Source: Cercis canadensis (lineage: Eukaryota > Streptophyta > Magnoliopsida > Fabales > Fabaceae). From it: a stretch of DNA of 64,000 bases. Position 1 is the stretch's first letter. Each line of letters opens with the position of its first letter. This document shows positions 1 through 12,815 of this stretch, in pieces. The position numbers and the translations under genes were made by a program. Location: positions 635,308-699,307 of the forward strand of contig QAOA01001300.1 in assembly GCA_003255065.1 (NCBI GenBank), read 5' to 3'. The notes below the pieces were generated by a model. That model searched no databases and was not told the DNA's origin. It saw nothing but the letters and a program-made list of their open reading frames with translations.

Positions 1-192
1 TTCTTCTCGTTCTCTCATCTCTCTCCTCCGATTCTACGTGGGTATCCATTTTCGTTTGCTCCTGTTAAAATTTTGAATTTTCTAGGTCTCTTTGATGATG
101 GGCAATGGGGATTGATTGTTGGGAGGAAGCAAAGTTATGATTTTTGCAACATGGGTATCCTGTTCATCTACTTTGCAAATTGTCTTTTGCAG
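1..192 (+). other. Intron (or 5' flank) of the CLU/REC gene
   Basis: The first visible exon starts at 193, after a TTTTGCAG acceptor, with the last two bases of a split codon, so this stretch is most simply an intron. Its first 40 bases are strongly pyrimidine-rich, rather like a 5' leader, but no start codon links to the following exon. Confidence 0.6.
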
Positions 193-3100
193 ATTTAAAG
201 AGATGTGACCTGAAGAATAAAGAGGATAGCCGCAAAGGAGACTACTTTCAGCTTCAGGTTGCAACTTTTTTCTTGATTTATTTCTTGTAGTTTTTTGGTT
301 AATACTCTTCTTCCTACATTGCATTTGAGTTGCCTAAATCTGAAAATGTTATTGCGGCATGCAGATTAAAATCTGCAATGGAAAGCTAATAGAAGTGGTT
401 GCATCAGAAAAAGGATTTTATACTGTAGGAAAGCAGTCTCTTCAGAGCCACTCTTTAGTTGATCTTCTTCAACAACTCAGCCAAGGTTTTGCTAACGTAT
501 GTTTCTTATTTTTCTTATTTACATCAATTTTTTTGCACTCTAATTTCATTTATCTTTTTTCTTATTTCATTGAATTTTTCACCGACTCTAAGAGATGATT
601 GATTAATGCAGGCATATGGATCCTTGATGAAAGCTTTTTTGGAACACAATAAGGTGGCACTTTACATCCAACTGAAATTAATAATTTACATTTTCTGTGA
701 GAGACTTACACGTGTTTTCTAATCATGATGACTTATTTTCAGTTTGGTAATCTTCCATATGGATTCCGAGCTAATACATGGCTTGTCCCTCCATCTGTTG
801 CTGAGTCTCCTTCAAATTTTCCTGCCCTACCTAATGAGGATGAAAATTGGGGTGGCAGTGGTGGTGGTCAGGGAAGAAATGGTGAATGTGATCTTAGACC
901 ATGGGCTACAGAGTTTGCAATATTGGCTTCTCTTCCTTGCAAAACTGAGGAGGAGAGGGTGGTCAGAGACAGAAAAGCTTTTCTACTTCACAGTCAATTT
1001 GTGGATGCCTCAATATTTAAGGCTGCAGCAGCTATCCGGCATGTCATAGAGTCCAAGTTGAATGGGAACAATAAATTGGATTGTTCTCCAGGTTCAATCC
1101 TGCATGAAGATAGAGTGGGAGACTTGTCCATTGAAGTCAAGCGTGATATAAGAGATGCTAAACAAAAGTATTATTCAAAATTTTCTTGCAATGAATCTAC
1201 TCTGGATAGGGAGGTTTTTCAAAAGAATTTACTTAAAGGGTTGACTGCAGATGAAAATGTAATTGTTCATGTAAGTCATAATCCTCTGTTCATGTAGAAA
1301 GCGTAAACAATCTATTATCATTTCCCTTTGTTTTGTCAACATGTCTAACATCAAGTTGAATTCCATGTTGCTATTCTCATTTATAGAAACTTAAGACTTT
1401 GTTCTTCTACATCAATGCATGTTATTTTTGTTGTCTCATTGTTCCATGTAGCATCCTCAATCTAGGTGTCTAAACTAATTGACAGCCAATTTATCTTGAT
1501 GATGCATGGCTGAATTAAATTTGCTCTCAGCCAGTTGAAATTCTAAAATTTGGTGACACAATGGTTTTGCATTTGAGTGTCCATATCTTTTCTATGTATA
1601 AGATGAAAGTTTCTCCCCTTGTTGAGGGATTTAAAATTTTCTGCAGGATACTTCCGCCTTGGGTGTTGTTATTGTACGCCACTGTGGATACACTGCAAGA
1701 GTAAGGGTTGTGGGTAATGTGGACATGAGGAAGCCTGATGCTCAAGATATTGAAATAGATGATCTGCCAGATGGAGGGGCTAATGCTATCAACATCAACA
1801 GGTTTGAATCATAAGCTATCTGCCCATTTTTATGTTTGAATAATTTGAATATCAGATATCATATCAAGAAAAATGTTTTTTCCCTCTTCTCTGTGTTGCT
1901 GAGGTTCATGGCAATGCAAGGGCTGCCATCTACATACATTAGTAGTGTTACCCCAATAGTATTTTTAAATTTAAATTCAAATGCACTCTTTTTTTTTTTT
2001 TTTTTTTTTTTTTCTTTTTTCTGTTGAGGGGGTAGAGTGAGGGAGCATGACATCTTTGAACTAAGTGAATTTGAAATCTTTACAGTTTGAGGCTACTGAT
2101 TCATAAGTTTGGAGCTGATCCATCAGAAGGGAGTTCAACAATATCAAATTTGGATGACTTACACTCTTCCAGATGTCTTGTTCGGAAGGCGGTTAAAGAA
2201 AGTTTGGCAGAGATAAATGAGGAGCCAATTGTTTCAGAAAGGTCTATTCGATGGGAACTCTGTTCCTGTTGGGTGCAGCATCTACAAAAACAGGAAACTT
2301 CAACAGATAACAAATCCAAAAACAAAGAAGATGGTAATGAAGTTGAACAAGCTGTTAAAGGTCTTGGAAAGCAGTTCAAATTGTTGAAGAGGAGGGAAAA
2401 GAAACCAAGTGGTCTAGATTGTACAGAATTTAGGGAGCAAAGTGACTCTATACCTGGAAGCATGAATGTGGGAACCGATGAAGTTGAAGAAAACAATGAA
2501 GAGTTAAAAAGCTCTACTGAGTTGGAGAAACTGCTCTCTAAAGAAGCATTTTTGCGTCTGAAAGAATCTGGTACTGGTCTTCATCTAAAGGTATATGTTG
2601 GATTTTAATTGAGCACTTTTCTAGCTTCTCTTGCTATTGTTTCCATTGTCAATATTATTATTATTTATATATTAGCTCTGCTTATATTGTTAAGTTTATG
2701 ATATTATATCTTCCAATCTTTCACCAACCCTTTCAATTTGTTTCTTCTTGCAACAGACAGTAGATGAACTTCTTGACATGGCCCACAAGTATTATGATGA
2801 AATTGCCTTGTCAAAGCTGGTAGAATTACATTTCTCCATATGAGCTCTACATTTTATTAATAATATGAAGGCCTTACACTGGTTTAAGAACTAAACGTAT
2901 TACTTTATTAGGTTACAGACTTCGCATCACTTGAACTTTCTCCAGTTGATGGCCGTACACTGACTGACTTCATGCATTTAAGAGGACTACAGATGCAATC
3001 TTTGGGTAAAGTGGTAAGGGTTCTTTGTTCTCTTTTTCTTTTTTCCTACCTCTAGTGATATATTTGCAAACTGAAGTTGAGCCTTCTTGGTCCAGTAAGG

Positions 3101-6100
3101 TTTCATCTATTTTAAAAGCATCTCTTTGAATAAATGTTAACCTGTAGTCTTCCTTCTGGCATTATTGGACCAATGAACTTTTCTTTGTTAATATAGTTTG
3201 CTTGTTTTGGTTCTAATTTATAGTATGAAACAGGTCAAACTCGCAGATAATCTTCCACACATACAATCTCTTTGTATTCATGAGATGGTTACTCGAGCTT
3301 TCAAGCATGTACTTAAATCAGTGATTGCCTCTGTTGAAAATGTAGTAGACTTATCTGCAGTCGTTGCATCAACACTGAATTTCTTACTTGGAAGCTGTCA
3401 GTTGGAAAATATTGACCAAGATTTGAGTGATGATCATCAGCTCAGATTGCAATGGTTAAGGATATTTTTATCTAAAAGATTTGGATGGATGCTTAATGAT
3501 GAATTTCAACATTTGAGGAAGTTATCGGTTCTTAGAGGGCTTTGTCATAAGGTATCACCTATTTGACTTGTGCTTCTCTTTTTAGGTGAAGCATCTATTA
3601 ATTGCATTTGTTTTATTCCCAGGTTGGACTGGAATTGTTCCCACGAGATTATGACATGGATTCCCCTAATCCCTTTGGGAAATATGATATTATCAGCCTG
3701 GTTCCTGTATGCAAGGTGTGATTCTGTCTGTCTTTAAGTCCCCTCTCCCCTCCAGCCAATTCTATGTTTGATTCAACAATTAATATATCATTGAGCCAAT
3801 TACCAGCAAGATCATATTTTATTCAACAGCATGTAGGGTGTTCATCAGCAGATGGACGTAATTTATTGGAATCATCCAAGACTGCTCTTGATAAAGGAAA
3901 GCTCGAGGATGCTGTAAATTATGGAACAAAGGTACCAATCATTTTGTTCAATCTCTGCATGAAGCATCATCCTATTGTTCTCTACACATATGACACAGCA
4001 GTTGATCTCATTATCATTCTGCAGGCATTGGCAAAGATGATGACTGTTTGTGGTCCCTATCATCGAACTACTGCAAGTGCTTACAGTCTTCTAGCTGTGG
4101 TTCTCTACCACACCGGAGATTTTAATCAGGTAAAGAATGTTTCATATTTATGCCCCAGCTATTGTAGGAATGTGAGATAAGTGTCCATACCCACTGCTTA
4201 AGCCAGAGGTGCTATTTTCTCTTTGTTTTCTTTTTCCTTGGACCAAGATGCTAATGTTTATACTCTAATACTCTGTTAAGAGAATAGCTAATGTTTATAC
4301 TCTAATACTCTGTTAAGAGAATAGCTAATTTTATATAATACTTAATTCAATAGAAGTCATTCAAATTGTAATCTAGTCTCTTTGTTTGCTCCAGCAAAAA
4401 AATTAAATAAAAGAAAGCATAGCATAAGTAAGCATTTTGAGCCTAAATATGCCTCTGAATCTATGTCTTTTATCATTTATGCTTGGTCTTTTGGATCCTA
4501 AATATTAATATGTTTCTACTTGATCTCTTAAACCACTGTTGAATCCTGAGGTAGGAAATGTTAGAATGTCCAGTTCTTTATATTAAATTTTGACTATATT
4601 TTCCTTATTTAGGCAACAATATATCAGCAGAAGGCCTTAGATATAAATGAGAGGGAGCTTGGACTTGACCATCCAGATACAATGAAAAGCTATGGGGATC
4701 TATCTGTCTTCTATTATCGTCTACAACACATTGAGCTGGCTCTGAAGTAAGTTAAAATGACTTTTTCTGTTCCAGTGGTACACTAAGTGACAACTTTCTA
4801 CTGGTTATTCTGAAATTTACTATTTTCTGATAATTTTATATTATTAAATAACTTAATCTCATGTTCATTATGCACATCACTACTTGTTCTAATTAATTCA
4901 ATTGCGTAAGTTCTACTCACTCATTTGTTGTTCATTACTACCCACTTGTTTGCTCTTCTCATTGAACTTAATCTATTTTCGGCAGATATGTAAACCGTGC
5001 TCTATTCCTTCTTCATTTTACATGCGGACTGTCTCATCCAAACACAGCTGCAACATATATAAATGTGGCTATGATGGAAGAGGGCATGGGAAATGTTCAT
5101 GTGGCACTTAGATACCTACATGAAGCTCTTAAATGCAACAAAAGATTGTTAGGAGCAGATCATATACAGGTCATTCTCTCTCTCTCTCCCCCACCCCCGC
5201 CCATCCCTCACAGCTGGAGCAACTGTTTTATAAGATATTTTTCATGTTGTAGACTGCTGCAAGCTATCATGCCATAGCCATAGCTCTTTCATTGATGGAA
5301 GCATATTCTCTGAGTGTGCAACATGAGCAAACTACACTTAAGATACTTCAAGCAAAACTTGGACCAGAAGATCTTCGTACACAGGTCATTACCATTCTTT
5401 TCGATTTGCTTGTATATGTAACTGTCAAGAAATTACTATCTGATAGTTGTCTTACATTAAACTCTAAGGACAACTTGCCCTCTACTCTCAAGAAGGGGGT
5501 TATAGCTGGTATTGGATATTTTTACCAAAGTTTTCTTTTTTTCCTCTTCTTCCCCTCCTTCTCTCAATGCAGGATGCTGCTGCGTGGCTTGAATATTTTG
5601 AGTCAAAAGCAATAGAACAGCAAGAAGCAACCAGAAATGGGACTCCAAAGCCAGATGCATCCATTGCAAGTAAAGGTCACCTTAGGTACTGATATGGTAT
5701 TCCCATATTACTTGGTTTTGAATGGAGCTTATATTTCAGGGTACAAAAATATTTGACCTTCTTATGCAGTGTGTCAGATCTCCTGGATTTTATAAGTCCT
5801 GAGCAAGATTCAAAAGGAAATGATGCTCAGAGGAAACAGCGGCGTGTGAAGGTATGCAAAGATTTTTCTAGCCGTTTCTGATCTTAAAAATAATTACATA
5901 TAATTTCCCTTTAAAGGCTGCAACCATTAGATTCAGCACCGTTCAGATCAAATTCGTAGCATATGCTCGTGACTCAGTAACATTTGTTTCCTCTGAATAA
6001 ATACCTGTAGTTACAGTCTCATAACCTCTGTTCTTTCTTTGACCATTTTCCTTTCAAAGACTATGTTCTGAACAAATAAAAGGCTTTTTCCCTTGCTAAA

Positions 6101-8031
6101 GTTGAAATACCATAGCATTCAACCCATACATTTTTTTGGAAGCTGCCTTAAAGTTCTAGATAAAGTTCTGAGAGTGAGAAGTTCGTAACAACATCTTTAA
6201 AGCATAATTTACATGTCGACCTCTCATGACTTGTGAGTTTTACAAGAAATTATTAGTGAGAAAATCCTTACAGAGTTTACGGCCTGGCATATCCTCTCTT
6301 AAGTGTAACAGACACTTTTTAGAACATTTTGGATCATGTTACCTTGTTATGCATTTGACATCTTCTATTTTTATGTATGATTGAGCACAGATACTTTCAA
6401 TAAATGAAAAAAATCTTCAAGAACATGGTGGTACAACAGCTGATGAGGAAATTATCTTTGATGGATCAAAAGATACTAGAAGCATGGCAGAAGGCAATGT
6501 AGAAGAAACAAATGGCAAACATCATTCTGAAGAACTGAGAAAAAGTGATGATTTCACTCGGTACGGACCAGTGACAACAAGTGATGTTGTTGAAGAAACA
6601 TCATCTGATGAAGGGTGGCAAGAAGCAAATTCAAAAGGACGATCTGGAAACACTGCTAACCGCAAGTTTGGCCGGAGACGACCTCTTGTTGCAAAGCTGA
6701 GCATTAAGAGTTCAGAGAATTCCATTGATAGAGAAAGTAGCTATAGGCACGACATTAATTCACCACCCCAAAGAGGAACTTCAAAATTGACTTCAACCTT
6801 GTTATCTTCACCTAGGCAATCAAAAGCTCGAAGCTTAACTTCAAAAGAGGATTCTGTTAATCTTGCAACTAAAGTTTCTCTTTCTAAAAGTTCCCCTACT
6901 TCAGCAACTCTCAGTTCTTTGGCTTCAAAATCTATATCTTACAAAGAAGTGGCTCTGGCACCACCAGGTACAGTTTTAAAGCCTTTGTTGGAGAAAGTTG
7001 AAGCGGATAAAGAAAAAGCTGGAAATGAGATGTGCAACAATCCACCTGTGGTACCAATAACTGAAGAAATGTACCAAAACCCCATGGTTGAAGCAGTCTC
7101 CGGACATGATGAAAGAGAGGAAACTCATGAAAGTGCTAGTCAACAAGAAAATTCTGCATCAGAACATGAGGATGTTTCCCCCTCTTCTGATCAAGAAAGA
7201 CCTACAGAAACAAATGGTAGCAAGCTTTCAGCTGCAGCCAAGCCATTCAATCCCGGAGCACTGTGCACGTCTCACCATTTGAATTTAATTCCTGTCACAA
7301 GCATTTATGATTCAAATGTTAGTCAAGGAATACCTATGGAGCCTGTGCTTCATCCAGCTGCTGCTAGGGTCCCTTGTGGGCCTAGATCACCTTTATATTA
7401 CAGAACCAACTATGCCTTTCGCATGAAACATGGGTTTACAAAACACCATACACCTATCAGGGAAAGAAGTGGATTTGGGTCTCCAAAAATCATGAATCCA
7501 CATGCACCTGAGTTTGTTCCCAGAAGAGCTTCACAAACAGAAGTCAATGATGCTGATTCAAAAGTTTCTAGTGGGCTTAATTCCTCTTTTGAAACAGGTG
7601 TGGCAGGAAACAAGAAGCTAGATGAAAATTTCGGTGAAGTAAAGGATAGTTCCCGGAAAAAGAGTATTTCTGAATCTGAGAAGTCAGAGCTAGCAAGGCA
7701 GATATTGCTTAGCTTTCTTGTGAAATCAGTTCAGCAAAATATTGATTCTACAGATGAATCTGAAGGAAAGCATGAGAGTTTGGAAAACTCTTCTGATGCA
7801 GTAGCTAAAGATAGTGCTGTTATAAAAATTCTGTATGGGAGTGAAGAAAGCAATAAGATGGTTGCTCATTCCAGTGGTAGTAGAGAGAAAGAAAAAATAG
7901 ATCCAACTATGAAAAATAATGGAGATGAAGGATTTATAGTTGTCAGAAAGAGGAGAAGAAGCAAGCAGAAGTTCACAAATGGGGTAACAGAGTTGCACAA
8001 CCAGCAGTCCATCGTTGCTTCAGTACGTTAA
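193..8031 (+). CDS. CLU/REC-family TPR protein (clustered-mitochondria homologue), 5' end outside window
   Basis: Eighteen exons can be joined without a frame break: 193-257, 365-496, 612-653, 743-1270, 1647-1801, 2086-2590, 2757-2819, 2912-3013, 3234-3551, 3623-3715, 3830-3931, 4025-4129, 4613-4746, 4986-5169, 5253-5384, 5573-5685, 5770-5851 and 6391-8031. All have AG acceptors and GT donors. They encode 1497 residues; the family is usually about 1700-1800, so a few hundred N-terminal residues lie to the left. Visible parts in order are a CLU domain (around [13 protein letters not shown] and [18 protein letters not shown]), a central eIF3-p135-like region (exon 3234-3551), TPR repeats (about 3830-5384) and a long Ser/Lys-rich disordered tail with a SSDEGWQEA block. 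Animal and yeast CLU binds mRNAs of mitochondrial proteins; the Arabidopsis REC paralogues set the chloroplast compartment size. Which REC paralogue this is cannot be decided here. The stop codon was chosen because the tail ends in a typical SVR. Confidence 0.93.
4250..4323. repeat. 37-bp tandem duplication in a CLU/REC intron
   Basis: A 37-bp unit beginning GCTAATGTTTATACTC occurs twice head to tail (4250-4286 and 4287-4323) with no visible difference, followed by the start of a third copy (GCTAATTTT). It lies in the intron between exons 4025-4129 and 4613-4746 and does not touch splice sites. Confidence 0.9.
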
Positions 8032-8522
8032 ATAGAGAGTTTCAAAATGAATTTCCATTTTCCAATGCGCCAATTTTTGTCTGTCAGGGAAAATCTCTTG
8101 ACATCACATTCTAACAATGTATAAAATCCATAGCATAATAGTTTTGCTCATTAGATCCATTTCTTTTGTTGATTCAGAGGTCCATTTGATGCTTCTCGGC
8201 TCTCCTTATAGTATTTTTTTTTTNTGAAGGATTTATAGTTGTCAGAAAGAGGAGAAGAAGCAAGCAGAAGTTCACAAATGGGGTAACAGAGTTGCACAAC
8301 CAGCAGTCCATCGTTGCTTCAGTACGTTAAATAGAGAGTTTCAAAATGAATTTCCATTTTCCAATGCGCCAATTTTTGTCTGTCAGGGAAAATCTCCTGA
8401 CATCACATTCTAACAATGTATAAAATCCATAGCATAATAGTTTTGCTCATTAGATCCATTTCTTTTGTTGATTCAAAAGTCCATTTGATGCTTCTCGGCT
8501 CTCCTTATAGTATTTTTTTTTT
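7926..8522. repeat. Direct duplication across a single N (3' end of CLU/REC gene)
   Basis: Bases 7926-8223 recur at 8225-8522 with about three substitutions, separated by one N at 8224. The repeat covers the last 35 codons, the stop and the first part of the 3' UTR. The second copy has no upstream exon and can be ignored as coding sequence. The single N and the allele-like divergence point to two haplotypes joined by the assembler rather than a biological tandem repeat. Confidence 0.85.
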
Positions 8523-9351
8523 CTCTCTTTTAAACATTTTATTTTATCAGTAAAGCAAATAATTGGCCAGCTCATTTTAGTATTACTTTTGTTATGATGG
8601 TGTTATACTCATCTGGGAATAAATAATATCTGATTGTACTCCATGCTTGCTGGCTGAACGCATGAGATCTTTACTTTGTCTGGTTTAGAAAATTGTTAGA
8701 GCAAGACAAATCTTTGTGATTTCTCTTTCTGGACAGTGCTGTGTTTAAAGTTCATTAAAAGCTGTGGATATGAGTTTCTCTCACAAGAATAGTGTTGTAC
8801 TTGTAGATAACATGATCGTTTATAAAGTCATTATTCATCAAGTAATGTAACTGTATTGTCATGCAAGTTAATGGACATCAGAATTAAATTCCCAAAATGA
8901 GTTATATATACTGTAAATTCTTGCATTTATTTATTTTTGAAGTATGGACAGGAAGAAGATAGAACATGCACAGCTGTTAACCTCAGCTGTTTTTTCCTGA
9001 TTAGACAGGAGTTGAATAACATATTAAGGCATATTTCCACTTTAATTATGAAGATATTTAAGCAATTTGCTAAATAAAGTTGAGACACATCACATCTGAG
9101 TGGGTTAGAACCACTGCATAGTGGACTCAGTGGCTTCAAGGTGAAAACATTAAGAGCAATCATTATGATCATAATGGTGCATCATCTGAGTTTGTGACTT
9201 TTGGATAGTAGATTCTCTTGTTTAATATTTTTTTTGTCAATTCGAGAGAGTATCAAAAGGGACCAAAGTTATTGGAGTCACTAACTTACTAATATTTTAT
9301 GTGTTTCCTATTAGAATGTTGTGCACTTTTCTTTGTCGGATTTTAGGAGAT

Positions 9352-9430
9352 ATGCTAGCATGTCTGTTACTAAGCAAATGCACAAAACGAAACTAAAACA
9401 AAATGCTAGCATGTCTGTTACTAAGCAAAT
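9352..9430. repeat. 28-bp direct repeat pair
   Basis: The same 28 bases (9352-9379 and 9403-9430) are repeated 51 bp apart with a short A-rich spacer between them. There is no N, so this one looks like a real local duplication. Confidence 0.85.
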
Positions 9431-9989
9431 TAACAAAAAATATGTTGTAAAACAATGTGTTAAACAGTTAAATAGAAATTGAGTGCAATCTGATCCGTCC
9501 TCATTTTCTTATTATATATTGTCGAAATAGTGAGTAGAAGAGGTAGGTAGATGAAATTGGAATGAGAATGTCGTAATTCATATTTCAATGAAGATTATCT
9601 TCTCAGTTACTTTACTGTAGATTTAAACCAAATTTGTTGGTTCTCAGTTTTAAGCATCTAAAAATTAACATGAACATGTAAAAGACAACTATCTCCTAAG
9701 CAATTCGGAAAGTGAATTTAAGCATCTAAACAAGACCAAGACTTGAAAATGGTCACAATTTTAACTTGTTCTAACCAACAATTTATAGTTGAATCCATAA
9801 ATAACAATCCACTACCACCATTAAGATTGATAAGTATATATCTTTAATTTAACAGAAGATATATATATCACAATTGTTAATTGACATTGAGAAATTTTAT
9901 CCATCTCTCTTCATTTGTTAAGGGCAATACGATGAGAGTAAAAATAAAATTGATTGAAATACTTGAGGAAGTGAGTTTACATTGCAAAA

Positions 9990-10096
9990 TTTTATATTTT
10001 ATAATTCTCAAAACTATATGAAAATAGATTGGTTTCACTTAANTTTTATATTTTATAATTCGAAAACCATATGAAAATAGATTGGTTTCACTTAAA
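9990..10096. repeat. About 53-bp near-duplicate across a single N
   Basis: The segment 9990-10042 is repeated from 10044 with small differences; a lone N at 10043 separates the copies. It has the same assembly-type signature as at 8224. Confidence 0.75.
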
Positions 10097-12197
10097 TTTA
10101 AAGAAATTATCACAAATGTAGGAAATTTTATTCATTTCAAGAGCGTAAAACTGATATGACCAAATTAGATGTAAGATTATGATTAAACAACTTCCTAAAT
10201 GAAGCAGTTGAGAAAATGAACCTAGCTATAATATAAGCTAAGTTATAGCATTAGGGTTGTGTGCATGCATCTCGGAGACTATGTCACTGATTTGAAATTA
10301 GTAGGACCCTAAAATTTGAAATGTCAACCGCAAAATCAAAGAAAGAATATGGTTCAAGATTATTTTCTGTCATAGTTTGACACTATATCACAATCTAAGT
10401 TGATAAAAAGTTGATTTATCTAAATCTTCTACTTTAGTGTTAATCTCTAATCAATTTGGTACGTCCAAATCGTGTTAGCAATTAGCATCAACAAATATAA
10501 GAATTTTCTTTTTCTTTTTCTTTTCCTTTTCTAACCCAATTGGATAAAAGCAAATTATCAAAAATAATACGAAATTTAATTAGGGGAAGCAAATATGTCT
10601 TTTTCAAACAAAGATCTTTGTGCCTTCTAATATCCCTTTCTTTTTTTTTAATGCAAAAGTCAAACAGTACATCTATCTAAAAACACTTTTGCCACGTAAC
10701 TGCTTTCTTTATTATTTTATGAGTTATTCATCACTACTACTTTATTTATTTATTTATTACATTAAATCTTAATTTAATTTAGATCTTAAAATTTACTTCA
10801 GACATTCTTTTCTTCAATCGACACTTGCAATGTAAGAATTGGTAAAACGTTGAGATGTGATGCCCCATTTCTCTTACTTTTTATTTATCAATTTCTTAGT
10901 TTTAAAAAAATAAAAACGAATACTCCGCAATTTAAAAAGTTTTTTGGTAAAAAAAATATACCGTACGAGTGTTGCCATGGGAAAGGGGGAAGCTATCGTA
11001 GCCGTTGATATGAAGGGCTGGGATTTGACCTTTTTTCAAGTTTGAAAGAAGAAACAGAATAAATATGTAATCATAGAGTAAATATGATTTCACACCTCTT
11101 TACAAGTGGATAACAAGGTTTATTTTAGTCTTCATAATAGTTATTAAACGTAAATAAGGTGAGGTGCGTGCTATATCCTATATATGGTAATGTGAGCACT
11201 CAATTTTTTGTATTCTTACAAAAGAGACTCAGAAAAGTTGGTGGCACTGCCGCCATCATTGTGAATTTGACAGTGGCAATCATTGTGTACTCTAACTAAA
11301 TCACATACCTTACACCTTGTTTTCGTAAAATCATGCTTATTATGAATGAAAATGAAATCATAAGAATATTTATTTTCATTATTCAAAAATTCAACTTTAA
11401 GATATTAAGACACAATTATTCAACTTTAATATATTTCTACTCTACTCATTGAGTGCAATACTTGATTTTGATTAATAAAGTCACTCATTGTTTCAAATTA
11501 AGGAATATAATTCGAGGTTGACGACACCTTTAAGTTTCAGATACAACTCAACAATGCTTACTTACCCTTTCCTACAAATTAAATCACTTATCACAAAATA
11601 ATGCTTTCAATTCAACTCAAAATAAATATTACTAAGAGGAAAATAAACTTCACAATTTGCAACCTTAAACCATACGTGACTCTCTATCATTCAGCTATTG
11701 CTAATTAAAAACCAACCATCTATTTATGGATGTTAAGGATGCTGCTGGATGGATCCATAATACTTGTAGGCTTCGTGTTACCTCTGTAATTGGAATCATC
11801 TTTTTTTTCTTTTTTTGTTTTCTTATAATTGCAGTCTTCTTGAATTCTTAGCCTGCCATTTACGTAACAAAAAAGTCATAGCAAAAATCCCTTGATTTCA
11901 AGATCAAGTTTCTTAGCGTAGAAATAACAAGAGTTATACATAATGTCTCTATAACATGGACAAATCCCAGCCGTTAAATTGGCCGAGATAGTCAGATGGT
12001 CAACAAATACACGCTCACCCGCGTCGGAACAAACTAATCCGTTCTCCCAAGATGGAAAAAAAAAAAAAACAAAACAAAAAACAATCAAGCTAGTCATCCA
12101 TGAATTAACGCTAAAAATTAAAAATTAGAAAAACCANAAAAAAAAAAAAAAAAAAGTAATAATAATAATAACAACATAATAGCACTTGGTTAGAAGG

Positions 12198-12815
12198 CTA
12201 AGAAGAAGAATTGGGTTGGTTATCTCTGGGAGAATGCAAAGGAAAGAGAGGCAATAGCTCAGGTGGGTCTGCCCCTCTTGGTGTACTGAGTGGACTCGGG
12301 TGCAAGTAGAAACCTTTCTCAGCTATGGCTTTCTCTTCTTCTTCACGCGGTGACCTCGGCGTTCGTGGGCTTCCACGCGCCAAAAGCTCCAATGGGGAAA
12401 CCGGCGAAGCCATCAACATCTCACACCCCAAACCCATGTACCCTGCTCCTGCTCTGTTTCGAACATAAGCTCCATAAGAAGACGGTGATGGGCTTAAGCT
12501 GCTATTGAACATGGGCCTTTCTGAAACGCCGATATTCAGTTCAAGCTTCTTCGCCGTGTGTCTTCGCTCGTGGAGCTTAAAGTTTGGTTTTTTGGGGCCA
12601 ATCTCGGCGGTGGCGGTGGTGGGTTTGTGGGCGGTGAGCCGTGAAGGCAGAGTGAGAGGGAGTTTTGGGGATGACGGGTCTTCGGATGCTCCGGTTAGCT
12701 TCTGGACCACTGCCCGGAAGTTTGATGGGTCAGCTTGAACGAAGGTGGTGTTGGGTGTTGTCGGGTCGGATCCGTAAGTCGATGATTGGAGGCTGGTGCT
12801 GGTGTTGGAGGCCAT
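12198..12815 (-). CDS. VQ-motif transcription co-regulator (VQ4/VQ13/VQ33-like)
   Basis: This is a single-exon gene of 205 residues, as usual for VQ genes. The VQ core FRAVVQKLTG lies at residues 33-42. Downstream is a second family hallmark, EEEEKAIAEKGFYLHPSP, typical of the subgroup that MAP kinases phosphorylate. There are many Ser/Thr-Pro sites, for example TP at 20-21 and RTPRSPR before the EEEE block. VQ proteins bind group I and IIc WRKY factors through the VQ core and act in the nucleus on defence and growth genes. The start is the ATG at 12815, directly upstream of the conserved Ser/Thr-rich N-terminus. A TTGACC W-box-like element lies near 13157 on the promoter side. Assignment to the MPK-substrate subgroup is by motif only. 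Confidence 0.92.
   Translation of the reverse strand: MASNTSTSLQSSTYGSDPTTPNTTFVQADPSNFRAVVQKLTGASEDPSSPKLPLTLPSRLTAHKPTTATAEIGPKKPNFKLHERRHTAKKLELNIGVSERPMFNSSLSPSPSSYGAYVRNRAGAGYMGLGCEMLMASPVSPLELLARGSPRTPRSPREEEEKAIAEKGFYLHPSPLSTPRGADPPELLPLFPLHSPRDNQPNSSS

Larger units (their letters stand above)
8523..12197. other. Intergenic, AT-rich; small repeats only
   Basis: Probable 3' UTR of the upstream gene, then AT-rich DNA without a credible exon on either strand. It contains a 28-bp direct repeat (9352-9379 and 9403-9430, starting ATGCTAGCATG), a short duplication across an N (9990-10042 and 10044-10096), a TTTA run near 10741, and an N in an A-tract at 12137 beside a TAA microsatellite. Confidence 0.7.

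Noticed and set aside
1492-1512. Similarity to miR172 (ATCTTGATGATGC) in a CLU/REC intron
   Set aside because: Only about 13 matching bases and no star arm or foldback that I can see; most likely chance.
8225-8330. Second copy of the CLU/REC C-terminus as a separate gene fragment
   Set aside because: It begins at an N and is nearly identical to the real end, so it is treated as an assembly duplicate.
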